Counted from the stretch's first letter, positions 57,101 to 64,000 are shown. The stretch: DNA of 64,000 nucleotides from Fragum whitleyi (GCA_948146395.1 OX411545.1:21496526-21560525), one strand, 5' to 3'. Notes: generated by a model not told the origin, from the letters alone. A program made the numbers and translations.

Positions 57101-58251
57101 TGGTTTCATGCTTGGCCCACACATTTATTGGGAGTACTAGTTTATTTCTAGGATGCAGATTTCAAAGGAATTATAAGCTGTAAAGAATTTGTATCCCATT
57201 CTAATCAAAATAACTAGGTTTAAATCAATCAGCACATCCTGTAGGATTACCTTCTATCCGGAGTTTGACTCCAAAGTAACTAAAGTTAAACCATGTAGGA
57301 CATGTACCTACTGACACAATGTACTATGAAGATGTAGCCTGTAGTTTTCCCATATTCGAGCACCTATGAAATTTACACTGGCACACTTGTACACACTTGT
57401 ACACCGCAAATTTTCGCTGAAAACTACACCAAAAGGAGCATAAACTTAATTGTGATACATCAATGTGAAGAAAAGAAAGATTGGTTACATAAGTAAGTGA
57501 CATGGTGTAATGGTTGCAAGCACACACACTGACTTGAAAGGCCCCAAAACAGTCTACCGTATTCGAGCACCTTGGCACTTTTCATCCCAAGGTCAAAATC
57601 ACTTACCACACACTTTTGAAACAGACTTACAAATTCGAGAAGACCTCTTTCTTTCAAACTAGAATTATTTAAAATGTCATTCACATGACACCTGTTGAGC
57701 AACAAGAATTTTAATTGAAGGGCCTTGAATTTTTTAAATATGGCCACTTGAAAAATAATTTGGTAGAAATATTCCTCATATTTGGAAAGCACTTTTTTAT
57801 CATCCGCTTTGCATTAAAGTTTATTGACAATGTTTTCTTACAATTTGCAAATTGTTAAAAAAAATTGAGACATTAGAAAATCCACCAAAATCAAAATGAT
57901 CGAATATGGGAGCCTGCTCGAATAGGGGAAACTCAAGGCTAGATGTACCTGTACCCGAAAGAGGTAATCATATTTACACTGATACATCATTGAGGCTAGA
58001 TCTATTTTGTTGAATGAGACTTCTTTATATTTTAACTACACAAATTAAAAAAAATCAAAATCCTCTGTATGTCTGTCAAAATGAAATATTTAGGTACGAA
58101 CTTAATATGGAACGAATGCAGCAGTTGAACTAATTTTTCAGTATTTTCGAGAAAATGCATAACAACATCATACATTAATCTTACCAAGCAACACTAGAAC
58201 ATTCTTAGCTAAAACAGTCTCAAGTAAAACAAGTATCAAGTAGAAAATCAT
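38517..58251 (-). CDS. SGSH: SGSH, N-sulfoglucosamine sulfohydrolase (heparan N-sulfatase), complete, 7 exons
   Basis: Seven phase-matched exons give 516 codons plus TGA (human SGSH is 502 aa). The enzyme removes N-linked sulfate from terminal glucosamine during lysosomal heparan sulfate breakdown. Visible: signal peptide (residues 1-15), metal-binding DD at 24-25, the sulfatase signature CSPSR with the formylglycine cysteine at 63, KKH at 116-118, HDPH with H174, DNG at 266-268 and R275. All sit exactly 7 positions before the human active-site residues as I recall them (C70, H125, H181, D273, N274, R282). The C-terminal domain includes [14 protein letters not shown] and [13 protein letters not shown]. 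The signature reads CSPSRSVILSG, with LSG where human has LTG. Function by family is secure; activity is inferred. Confidence 0.97.
39757..40094. mobile_element. MITE family 'CAGTCAA', copy in SGSH intron 6
   Basis: CAGTCAATCTTGCTCGAGTG ... CTTTAAACAATGTTGACTG, a 338-bp element with CAGTCAA inverted tips and an inner AGAATCGTCTCGATGAAACA / ATTCTTATG imperfect palindrome. Confidence 0.75.
40290..40465 (-). CDS. SGSH: SGSH exon 6
   Basis: Residues 242-300: [20 protein letters not shown], then [20 protein letters not shown] and [18 protein letters not shown]. The acceptor is gtttcag and the donor is gtacct. SDNGIPF provides the second metal-binding pair (D266, N267). Confidence 0.96.
40800..41074 (-). 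mobile_element. Family D, diverged reverse copy
   Basis: AAACAAGATGAGTTTGTGGG ... GGACAGACAGAAAAATG ... AAAATAATATACCCCCGGTC and GGGGTAGGAAAA. Same plan as 33841-34162, with a shorter microsatellite. Confidence 0.65.
41131..43685 (-). mobile_element. Element family B, ~166-bp monomers, in SGSH intron 5
   Basis: AAACAAGAGGGCCGTTGGCC at the left; about 13 tandem units of ~166 bp (TGATGCTCCGCACCTGGTGA, TGATTTTAGCTATTTATATA, ATCCATGCCAATTTTCAAGT, CTGTAGGGCTCCTGGTTC, AGAAGAAGAAGGTTAAAGAT) in two alternating subtypes; then a GACGGACG run and ATGAGCACTTCGTGCTCAGG with TGAGCTAAAAA. Recurrent 72-codon open frames are monomer read-through. Confidence 0.85.
43713..43951 (-). CDS. SGSH: SGSH exon 5
   Basis: Residues 162-241: [20 protein letters not shown], then [16 protein letters not shown], then [20 protein letters not shown] and [10 protein letters not shown]. 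The acceptor is tttttcag and the donor is gtaact. HDPH includes the predicted active-site His174. The 116-codon + strand open frame over it is a shadow. Confidence 0.96.
44248..44373 (+). mobile_element. SINE type 1, 3' fragment
   Basis: GCAATATAGCTAAAATACTG then TTTCATACATAAACAAACAAAC resembles the 3' end of type 1 SINEs. It abuts SGSH exon 4. Confidence 0.45.
44374..44524 (-). CDS. SGSH: SGSH exon 4
   Basis: Residues 112-161: [20 protein letters not shown], then [20 protein letters not shown] and [10 protein letters not shown]. The acceptor is attttag and the donor is gtttgt. It carries the active-site KKH. The intron before it is about 9.2 kb. Confidence 0.96.
44700..46355 (-). mobile_element. 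Element family B, ~155-bp monomers, in SGSH intron 4 side
   Basis: AAACAAGAGGGCCAGAATGG left end; about ten units (GGGTCACCCAAGGAACATTC, TGGTAAAGTTTCATTGAAAT, CCCAGTGGTTCAGGAGGAGA, AAAATAAGCCCCGCCCTGCC, TTTATGGGCCAATCAAAATT); then GACGAGGCACGACAGACGGC and GTTATGCTCAGGTGAGCTAA. Monomers differ from those at 41131 although the ends are the same family. Confidence 0.85.
46497..46522. repeat. C-rich run
   Basis: Mononucleotide C tract of about 14 after GACAC; likely to be unstable in assembly. Confidence 0.8.
47306..47395 (-). pseudogene. Decayed copy of SGSH exon 3 (copy D)
   Basis: On the - strand it reads [20 protein letters not shown] then LLRKTNIRT, aligning with [20 protein letters not shown] of exon 3. 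It has no stop, but the 5' quarter of the exon and a proper acceptor are missing and the donor base is ACAT|gtacat instead of ACAG. Flanking intron sequence (TATATAATGTACATGTTCT) is shared with copy C. Confidence 0.7.
47452..47550 (-). pseudogene. Decayed copy of SGSH exon 3 (copy C)
   Basis: Reads [16 protein letters not shown], stop (TAA at 47500-47498), [15 protein letters not shown]. Clear homology to exon 3 with an in-frame stop and the same altered donor as copy D. Confidence 0.75.
47570..48104. other. Unassigned segment between exon copy C and the retrotransposon
   Basis: Less AT-rich than its surroundings, with repeated words (CTCTA-GCAAGAGA-AGAGCTGC, CTATAGCTTC, CTACGCAA). It may be a separate small element or retrotransposon 5' flank. 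No ends or coding pattern were recognised. Confidence 0.35.
48105..48784 (+). mobile_element. Non-LTR retrotransposon, 5'-truncated, upstream part
   Basis: Encodes the linker between endonuclease and reverse transcriptase ([58 protein letters not shown]). A run of seven A at about 48166 separates RRKGLPRW in one frame from EKNVWEKG in the next, consistent with a one-base slip. Stops lie just upstream and no endonuclease domain is seen, so the copy is 5'-truncated. The frame ends TGA at 48782-48784. Confidence 0.8.
48785..50020 (-). mobile_element. TIR element with ~168-bp tandem array, inserted in the retrotransposon
   Basis: TATCCCCCGCCGAACAAATT at the left is the inverse of AATTTTTTCGGCGGGGGATA at the right. 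Between them are about six ~168-bp units (ACTATGTATGTATATGGCTT, AAACAGTCAGGGGCAGTAAC, CCCCGACGATATGCGCATGT, GTGTGCCAAGTTTCATTGAA) and a (GGAC)n run of ~65 bases. TA at both tips is a possible target duplication. The retrotransposon reading frame is in register across the element if one TA is kept. Confidence 0.8.
49906..49972. repeat. (GGAC)n microsatellite
   Basis: About 65 bases of GGAC repeats with two GGAA variants, next to the 5' palindrome of the element on its - strand. Confidence 0.9.
50058..50933 (+). pseudogene. Retrotransposon reverse transcriptase, truncated by stop
   Basis: The open stretch has the finger and palm motifs listed for the element ([36 protein letters not shown], then motifs A-C). 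The GTG at 50058 is only the first non-stop start-like codon; the coding frame runs in from 50025. It ends at the TAA 50931-50933. Confidence 0.85.
50934..52076 (+). pseudogene. Retrotransposon C-terminal region after the stop
   Basis: Same frame as the preceding stretch. Contains [49 protein letters not shown], and a CxLC-x-CPC pattern in which the usual His of the C2HC finger appears to be Asn ([11 protein letters not shown]). The ATG at 50934 is incidental. Confidence 0.8.
52332..52351. repeat. Poly(T) run
   Basis: About 18-20 T in the retrotransposon 3' region; a simple tract. Confidence 0.8.
52448..52687 (-). other. Unidentified protein-like open frame
   Basis: A 79-codon - strand frame. 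Its first two thirds ([40 protein letters not shown]) look like ordinary protein; the end runs into the retrotransposon's GAA repeat and is not coding. It may be a fragment of another element or an old insertion target. I do not recognise it. Confidence 0.25.
52988..53085 (-). pseudogene. Decayed copy of SGSH exon 3 (copy B)
   Basis: Reads GM, stop, GLHQG, stop, [20 protein letters not shown] and IRT, with stops TAA (53078-53076) and TGA (53060-53058) replacing the two tyrosines of exon 3. The donor ACAG|gtacat is intact. The nearest copy to the real exon, and the best conserved in its 3' half. Confidence 0.8.
53100..53624. mobile_element. Pogo/Tigger-like TIR element, short copy
   Basis: TA-flanked CAGTAAAACCCCTATATT ... 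GGAGGGGTTTTACTG, 525 bp. Compared with 11221-12352 it lies in the opposite orientation and lacks about 600 internal bases. It sits between SGSH exon 3 and decayed copy B. The 75-codon frame at 53270 has no motif I know. Confidence 0.8.
53683..53816 (-). CDS. SGSH: SGSH exon 3
   Basis: Residues 67-111: [20 protein letters not shown], then [20 protein letters not shown] and NIRT. The acceptor is ttttttcag and the donor is gtacac. Three decayed copies of this exon lie downstream in the next intron. Confidence 0.95.
54236..54472. mobile_element. MITE 'CAGGGTTTGGCACTAA' family, left part (interrupted)
   Basis: GGTTCGACAGTGAGGGGATT with AAGTAATTTCTTCTTTTGCA near the break, matching GCAATTTATTCTTTTCTACA of 20037-20426. 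Resumes at 55678. Confidence 0.6.
54473..55677 (-). mobile_element. Element family F, complete copy
   Basis: GAACAAGAGCTTCGCAGAGC (inverse of hairpin-CTCTTGTTC), GGCTTGTCAGTAACCTTGGC, then about six ~170-bp units (CTAGACATCATAGGGAGTAA, TTCAGCTCATTCCCATTGAT, GGAGGAGTTGCGCACACAAA), a GGACAGACGGAC run, and ATACGACCCTTCGGGCGTAT plus AAAAA. More regular than 32445-33610. Confidence 0.8.
55678..55769. mobile_element. MITE right part resuming after family F insertion
   Basis: Ends ATTTGGTGTCAAACCCTGAT, the inverse of the family's left tip. Confidence 0.6.
55893..56020 (+). mobile_element. SINE type 1, 3' fragment
   Basis: GATAGCAGCTAGAGGCTAGG, GAAATACCAGGAATCCAT, TAGGTGCTTCTGCC. The 5' promoter part is missing. 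Confidence 0.55.
56386..56545 (-). mobile_element. SINE type 1, reverse fragment
   Basis: GGGGTTTAACGCCGCATTCA, ATTGGATTCCTGGTATTTCT, CTAGCCTCCAGCTGCTATCC, TATGATTATCGCCCCAA. Inverse of the type 1 body. Confidence 0.65.
56638..56709. repeat. Near-perfect 31-bp hairpin in SGSH intron 2
   Basis: AACCTTATGTTGCGGGTACT continues to CATTGGAATCG, then a 10-base loop, then the inverse ending AACATAAGGTT. It lies about 100 bases downstream of exon 2 in transcript orientation. Confidence 0.85.
56806..56938 (-). CDS. SGSH: SGSH exon 2 (catalytic cysteine)
   Basis: Residues 23-66: [20 protein letters not shown], then [21 protein letters not shown]. The acceptor is ttttgaag with a weak pyrimidine tract; a frame read from farther upstream meets a stop, so this acceptor is needed. 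The donor is gtacat. Cys63 is the residue converted to formylglycine in this family. Confidence 0.95.
57028..57230 (+). mobile_element. Putative SINE type 3, copy 2
   Basis: GTGGTCAAGAGGTAGAGCCTCAGC resembles a tRNA-like 5' region, then GGGAGTACTAGTTTATTTCT, and a TAGGTTTAAATCAATCA tail. Matches 31622-31812. Confidence 0.5.
57341..57934. mobile_element. 594-bp TIR MITE in SGSH intron 1
   Basis: GTAGTTTTCCCATATTCGAG ... CTGCTCGAATAGGGGAAACT: inverted tips of ~20 bases. An internal ACCGTATTCGAGCACC (57557-57572) repeats the tip. No coding capacity. Confidence 0.7.
58185..58251 (-). CDS. SGSH: SGSH exon 1 (start codon, signal peptide)
   Basis: ATG at 58251-58249, then [20 protein letters not shown] and LL plus one base; the donor is gtaaga. 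A hydrophobic stretch ending VLA is a typical secretory signal peptide, followed at once by the NVLVLLADD start of the sulfatase fold. The join to exon 2 restores LLADD, which also fixes the exon 2 acceptor. Confidence 0.93.
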
Positions 58252-58296
58252 CTCTGATGTTAACCCAACATGTGGGAACCAGCGAGAATGTTTAGA

Positions 58297-58316
58297 TCAC
58301 ATGACCGTCATGTGAC
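58297..58316 (-). promoter_or_regulatory. Paired M-box/CLEAR-like sites in the SGSH 5' region
   Basis: TCACATGA (58297-58304) and TCATGTGA (58308-58315) are inverted 8-mers three bases apart, 46-64 bases upstream of the SGSH ATG. TCATGTGA is the MITF/TFE M-box, and GTCATGTGAC differs by one base from the CLEAR consensus GTCACGTGAC that drives lysosomal genes. Regulation by MiT/TFE factors is inferred. Confidence 0.55.
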
Positions 58317-59517
58317 AGTGTACATGGAGGCAGGTAAAAAACAAAATTAAACAGGGTTCAAATCTTCTATTGATTTAGGTTTTTGACTACTGTATCAGCT
58401 GATTTAAATTTTAAAATGATTCTGCATTGGGGGCCAATATCTGTCAAAGTAAAACAGATTTGAAAATATTGAAATGCTAATCGACAACTTCTTCTTGCCT
58501 GGTGAGAAAAGATGGCAACTCATTTTAACTGTTTAATACCTGTTCATTTTCTATCGTCTTTCAAATAGTGTAATTCTTTCTATCCAGGGCTCGTGTTTGA
58601 CTCTTAAACCAGGGTTTTGATCACCTTGGGGAATTACTAAGGGTCATAACATGCTTTAATACCTATGATTTTCACAAATTACCAGATTACTATCTGAAGT
58701 GCTACAAAATTATAACTTGTTTCATATCATTACAAGAAATAGTTAAACTGACTTAAAAATGCAAAAGTCTACTTATCATTTGCTATTATTTTGTCAATTT
58801 GACCCCTTTAAATTCAGGTTTGACCCCCACAATTTCTTACATGAGGAGTCAATGGGTGCCAGTCAACTTGTTTCTCAGTCAACTTGTTCCGGGTGGGTAT
58901 AAAATGCAGACAATATAGAATATATAGTAACGCATACAATATAGAATAAAGAGGGATTGCAGACAGGGGTATAAAACGCAGACAACATAGGTAAAGAGGC
59001 AGTATGCTGTTACGCAGACGATATAAAACAAAGAGCTTAAATTTCGAAGCCTTTTTTAACGCTTTATTCGTTTGTGTTTTTATTTTAAAAGCTTATTTAT
59101 ATTCATGAGAATTACGATTTTTGCTTCCCTTTAAGAAATAGTAATTTCAGAAATAACTTTTACAACATAACTAAAAATAATTTTGTTGTAAAGAAATGCC
59201 TATTTTCATTATCAATTTGATTAAACAATTATAATCTATTATATAATTATCAGTTGTGTATTTAGTTCAAAAAGCTTTTTTTAATTCATGAGAGTTGAGA
59301 TTTTTGCTAAACTTTAAGAAATGGTAAGTTTAAAAGAAATCAAGTTTCGACGGTTTTACTAAGAATTCTTTGGTTATAAAAAAATATAAGTATTTATCAT
59401 GACCACGCATTATTATAATGTGATACATGCATGTTTTTTTTTATGCAATGAAGATTACTAGTAAGTGATATGAGATTCGAAATAGGGCTATTGAACGTTT
59501 CTGAATAAATAATCAAA

Positions 59518-59545
59518 ACAAAACAAAAAAAAAAAAAAAAAAAAA
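59518..59545. repeat. Poly(A) run inside the Mutator-like element
   Basis: About 20 A after ACAAAACAAAAC. Simple tract. Confidence 0.85.
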
Positions 59546-61019
59546 GGTGAACAAAAATCTTCCTCATCCGAGATAAAACACTAATATTATTATGTTTATT
59601 GAAATCATTTACATTTTGTTCGTAAACTTTCAAATGAATTTATAAATGTAGTGGTCCGTGGTTTGTGTGTACATATTGTAATAACTTTTCTTAGACGAGC
59701 GATATTTCGACATAGAAATGGTATCTTTGAGAAAATGGCTATAACAGATTTTTAAAGCGAGGTTTCAGAGCGAAAGTTAAAGAGAATACTCTTTTTTTTT
59801 TTCAAAAAAGAAAAAGAAAAAGAAAAAAAAGAAAGAAAAAAAAAGGAAAAAAATACGATCAATGTCACCACGAGAATCAGAGAATATGCTCATTCCAATT
59901 ATTTATTTACATGTTTCTACTCTTTAACCATTATACTATGTTGCGAAAATAGCATTTGTCGATCATTATGCAAAGTAAGTGGGTAAGGATGTGAAACTTT
60001 AAATTTTGCCCGTGAGTACATGTACAAACCAATATTTAGTCATTTTGTGTTTTAACATTTCTGTAATCCTATTTAAAAGGTGCTGTGTGAAAGGTTTTTC
60101 TTCTTACCAAGATCGACATTTTAAAACTTAACATATGTTAGCAAAGTTGATTTAACTAATCTGTATCTTATACATGTATAAGAATTCTACAATTCACTTT
60201 GTTAATTGACCGCTGAGTGTAATAACGTACATTTATTGAAATTGTAGTAATATTATATTTCTGTTGAATATTTTTTTTTTTTTACATAGTTTTATGCAGA
60301 GAACATGTTCGGTCATCCGAATCTAAAATCCTGAAGTCAATAAAATCGGATAGTTTGCTAATCGTTGATCGCTCATAGTTAAATGCTACTGACAATTAAC
60401 AAGGTAATCTAGACAGGTGACAAAACGTATTATATCAATACTGTAATGTGTTAACCATGCTCCCTAAATTCCGATTATCAGTTTGACGCGTGTCCAGCCG
60501 GTCATTTAACATTTTATTGGAAATAACTCCAAAACGCTTTTAGATGATAGCTTCCCAAAACACTGCAGCGACATGAAAAAATGATAATAAACGGAGTATA
60601 TTCGTTTTCTATTGATGAACAAGTTTCAGTGAGTGATCACCTGAGTTAATAAATTTGATTTATGGTCACTTTCTTAAACGTATCCGTCTCTGAATCAATA
60701 TTTGTCTGCAATCGCATATCAAGTGCAAAAATGATATTATCCTGAACACTGTGACTTACTCCCTAACCGATGTAAAATAAAATCGGATTAAACAGATTTA
60801 CAACTTTATATATTTGATAGCGTAACATTTCAAGTTATAGTTACGAGCTTTCAGAATAACACCGACGGTATAAATAAATTTAAAAAAAAGGAAAGCATTA
60901 TTCATGTGCATACATGTACAAACGATCTCCTCATTTATAAAATCATGTGAAAATTTGGTGACAAAATGTCAAAAAGTTGAAAAGCGATATATAATTTGAG
61001 TATTATCTTGGAGAAATTA

Positions 61020-61045
61020 GTTTTTTTTTTTTTTTTTTTTTTTTT
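61020..61045. repeat. Poly(T) run inside the Mutator-like element
   Basis: About 25 T. Simple tract. Confidence 0.85.
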
Positions 61046-61528
61046 ATTTTCACTGTAATTCATTATTTTGTTTTGATTATATATTCAGACACGCTCTCTA
61101 GCCCTATTTAAAATTGCATATCATATAATCGTCCATTGTTTAAAAAATCTTAAATTTCATCCATCAAATTATATTGTTTTAAACAAATTGATAATGAATA
61201 CGAGCATTCTTTTTTATAACCAAAGCAATGAAAGCATGTGGTGTAAAACTTAATATTTAACTTACCGTTTCTTAAAGCCGCGGAAGCTAGAATCGTAATT
61301 CTCATGAATATAAATAAGCTTTTAAAATAAAAACACAAACGAATAAAGTGTTAAAAAAGGCTTCGAAATTTAAGCTCTTTGTTTTATATCGTCTGCGTAA
61401 CAGCATACTGCCTCTTTACCTATGTTGTCTGCGTTTTATACCCCTGTCTGCAATCCCTCTTTATTCTATATTGTATGCGTTACTATTTATTCTATATTGT
61501 CTGCGTTTTATACCCACCCACTTGTTCC

Positions 61529-62949
61529 CCAGTCAATTTTTGGCGATTTTGGTCAACCTGTTCCCAAAAAATAGTCAACTTGTTTCCCAATCAGTTTTTC
61601 TCGGTCAACTCGTTCCCCCAAATTTTAGTATTTTTTAAGGATTTCTTTCCCCCTTTTTGTTTGAAGATTTCATGAATATTCCAAAATAATAATTTTAATA
61701 CTAGTTATGAAAATAATTTTTTAAAGATATTGTATACCAGCCCTTTAATCTAAAATGAGGAAACCGATTTTAACCAAAAAATTGATTATAATAAGACAAA
61801 ATGTCTCTTATTTTAGTTTTTATTAAATTTAAAAAAGGAGTTCATTTATGGGTTGGTCGAAAACACAGACAACATCTTGATTACAGCTTGTCATACATTA
61901 TTTTGGATGTGCATTCAAAAATTCACCTGATACAAAAAAAATAGCCACTCTCGCTCTGTGTTATCATGTCGCCTAAATATTCTCTCGGGTGTATGAATAA
62001 CTTTTAAGTAATGTTTAAACTATACTAATAATTAATAAAAGAAGTAATTCCTATAATTGATCTCCTGTGTTTTTCTCTTTTCAAAATTTCTTTGCCAATT
62101 AAACTAGTCACTACATTTCATTGCAAAAGACGATAGCTGGGTCAAACAATAGGGGAAAAGGAGAAATGTTTTTCAAGTGTGTTGCTCTTTAATGAAAAAC
62201 AAGAGAACCAAAACACAACATTTATAAAATAAATAGATCATTATGGATTTAAAACCTAAGTGCATTTAAGATATTATCTGCGACATTTTTAGCTACGATG
62301 AGTATATATTTCTATCATCTTTATACGATACAAATAGCAGATAAGGAGAAAATGGGAAGATATGGTTTGTCTATTTCCCATATTTTATCATCAACATCAG
62401 ACAAATGTACAAGAGTGCTTGTATATTGAAACCTCTTTTAAGAAAAATCTGCATGGTTGTTTCTAAGTCGACTGCATTTGAGGGTTGTTGTTTGCCGGTA
62501 GCACAAGAATATACAGAAAATCAATAGAGGTGTGAATCAATAAAAGGTGTTGAACACGCTTTTTCACCTTATTTTAAGAGCGTCAAAGTAATCTTGATAA
62601 GTCCAAGACCGTGATTCCTTTACATTAGACATCTGTACCCACACGATTTTCATGTGAAAAAAAGAGCATGATAATTCAAAAGAGGTTTTAGTTGATCATG
62701 CTTCTCAAGATTTAGCTGAAAGCTTGAAAAGAAACTACTTTTCTTAAGTTTTTGCAAGTGATAAGAAAAATATTCAATGAGAAGGCATACTAAATTTCAG
62801 TTAAACAAAGCAATGTCGTAATTGTTAAAAGCATTAAGACACACAACGGTAATATACTACTGAGCAATCGACTGACAAAAGTTGCTGACACCTAACCACA
62901 AGAACGTTTCTTAAACATAGTGTTTTCCTGTGTTTCAACATTTTTCCTG
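61529..62949. other. Region upstream of SGSH with nothing recognised
   Basis: AT-rich sequence beyond the host repeat. No exon, repeat end or RNA gene was recognised on either strand between about 61700 and 62949. Confidence 0.5.
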
Positions 62950-63504
62950 TTTTTAGCTCACTTGAGCACGAAGTGCTCAAGGTGAGCTATTGTGATTGTA
63001 GAATGTCCGTCGTGCGTTGTGCGTCGTCCGTCGTCCACAATTTCTTTAAACATCTTCTCCTCCTAAACCAGTGGGCCAATCTTGATGAAACTTGGCAGGG
63101 ATGTTCCTTGGGTCAAAGTTGTTCAAATAATTGATACTTTCCCTTTACCCTTAACAAAAAGGATGAAAATCTTTAAAAATCTTCTTCTCTGAAACCAGAA
63201 GGCAGACAACTTTCATTTTTGGTATGTAGCATCATCTAATGGACCTCTACCAAGTTTGTTCATGTCAAGCCCTGGGGGTCATATTTGGGCTTTGCACGGG
63301 CCCAACCCTTTTTACATAGATTCAAAGAGTGAAAATCTTTAAAAATTTTCTTCTCTGAAACCAGATGGCAGACAGCTTTCATATTTGGTATGTAGCATCA
63401 CCTAGTGGGCCTCTACCAAGTTTGTTCATATCAAGACCATTGGGTCATATTTGGGCTTTGCACGGGTGCATCCCGTTATCTCTTATGAGCACGAAGGGTA
63501 AACT
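62950..63504 (+). mobile_element. Element family B, + copy, 3' part replaced
   Basis: TTTTTAGCTCACTTGAGCAC with GTGCTCAAGGTGAGCT, a GTCCGTCGTGCGTTG run, then TTGATGAAACTTGGCAGGGA and two copies of CTTCTCTGAAACCAGA-GGCAGAC. The body is close to 23104-23654. It breaks at about 63504, where family G sequence begins; the 3' hairpin is not seen before the window ends. Confidence 0.7.
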
Positions 63505-64000
63505 AGAAAGCCATGAATGGCTTGTGTCGCTCCACAGGCTTGAAATTCTTGTAAAAGCAAATAAATGTTTTTGACTAGATTTTTAGATATTTGGAGTTCT
63601 ACTGATGATGAAAATGATTTTCAAAGTTTCAAATAACAGATAGAGAAATGACCTCTGCTATTAAAAGACATATTTTTCATCAAATAAAAATAATTTTTGG
63701 CTGCATGATAATGGGTCACCCAAAGATCATACCAAAAATGTTTGATTGATATCCATCAGTTACATTCTGAGAAAATGTTTTTCATAGTTTCCACTATTTA
63801 ACATATTGAGAATTGACCTCCACATATCCAACAATCAGATTCTGAGAAAATGATTTTCAAATTTTCCACTATATAACATATAGAGAAATGACCTCTGCCC
63901 ATAAAATGCATATTTTTCATCCAATCAAAATAATTTTTGGTACACTGATAAATGATCACTCAAGGATCATTCCAGTGAAATTTGGTTGATATCCATCAGT
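63505..64000 (-). mobile_element. Family G element, cut by the window edge
   Basis: AACTAGAAAGCCATGAATGG with CTTGTGTCGCTCCACAGGCTTG at its 3' tip, then array units (AGAGAAATGACCTCTGC, GATATCCATCAGTTACATTC). It continues past 64000. Confidence 0.7.

Larger units (their letters stand above)
58891..61519. mobile_element. Mutator-like non-autonomous TIR element, 2.63 kb
   Basis: The tips read GGGTGGGTATAAAATGCAGA (left) and, inverted, GGGTGGGTATAAAACGCAGA (right). The inverted repeats extend about 257 bases each (58891-59147, 61263-61519) with AATATAGAATA subrepeats inside. Exact 9-bp target duplications ACTTGTTCC flank it (58882-58890, 61520-61528). Long TIRs plus a 9-bp duplication fit Mutator-like elements. 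The AT-rich interior has poly(A), poly(T) and an A/T-rich imperfect hairpin but no transposase. The 96-98-codon frames at 61348-61675 are TIR read-through. Confidence 0.85.
58856..61620. repeat. (GTCAACTTGTTYCC)-type host repeat around the Mutator-like element
   Basis: AGTCAACTTGTTTCTCAGTCAACTTGTTCC lies left of the element, and CTTGTTCCCCAGTCAA, GGTCAACCTGTTCCC, AGTCAACTTGTTTCCCA and GGTCAACTCGTTCCCC lie right of it, all in the same direction. The element thus split a short tandem repeat of about 18-30-base units. Confidence 0.6.

Noticed and set aside
61348..61675. Hydrophobic 96- and 98-codon frames
   Set aside because: They lie across the right TIR of the Mutator-like element and its flank; hydrophobicity comes from AT-rich codons.

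Overview
The window is animal nuclear DNA, most likely from a bivalve mollusc. Genes are split into short exons by GT...AG introns. Introns and intergenic space are AT-rich and packed with small non-autonomous transposons, tRNA-derived SINEs, and elements carrying tandem arrays plus GTCC/GTCTG microsatellites, a repeat style familiar from clams, mussels and oysters. The assignment to bivalves is an inference from repeat style and protein similarity; no species marker is visible.

Two protein genes can be read with confidence, and they converge. On the + strand, 1230-20651 holds fifteen phase-consistent exons of LRRC45 (leucine-rich-repeat then coiled-coil, a centrosome-linker protein); only the first ~70-80 codons appear to lie upstream of the window. 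On the - strand, 58251 down to 38517 holds a complete seven-exon SGSH gene (lysosomal heparan N-sulfatase, 516 codons before the stop). Its signal peptide, formylglycine cysteine and all expected active-site residues are present. About 18 kb between the two 3' ends (20652-38516) contains no recognisable gene, only repeats and some unassigned sequence.

Repeats, region by region. LRRC45 introns hold a ~177-bp tandem-array element (2731-4087) inside an older MITE, a pogo-like TIR element (11221-12352), a tRNA-derived SINE (13919-14180), a 1.47-kb foldback interrupted by another element (16348-17819), and several hairpin MITEs. The intergenic region holds array elements at 23104-24510, 27165-30180 (one nested inside another), 32445-33610, 33841-34162 and 34931-36820. 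SGSH introns hold two large array elements (41131-43685, 44700-46355), a 5'-truncated non-LTR retrotransposon (48105-52498) split by a TIR/tandem-repeat element (48785-50020), a second pogo-like element (53100-53624), another array element (54473-55677) nested in a MITE, and a 594-bp MITE. Upstream of SGSH lies a 2.63-kb Mutator-like TIR element with a 9-bp target duplication (58891-61519).

The two observations I rate highest are these. First, many apparently different repeat families share one directional layout: TTTTTA plus a palindrome at the 5' end, a GTC-rich microsatellite, oriented ~145-177-bp monomers around a common TGAAAYTTGGCA-like core, then a hairpin ending CTTGTTT (CTAGTT in one family). 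Second, SGSH intron 3 contains three decayed, same-strand copies of SGSH exon 3. The SGSH promoter also carries a pair of inverted M-box/CLEAR-like sites, which fits a lysosomal gene.
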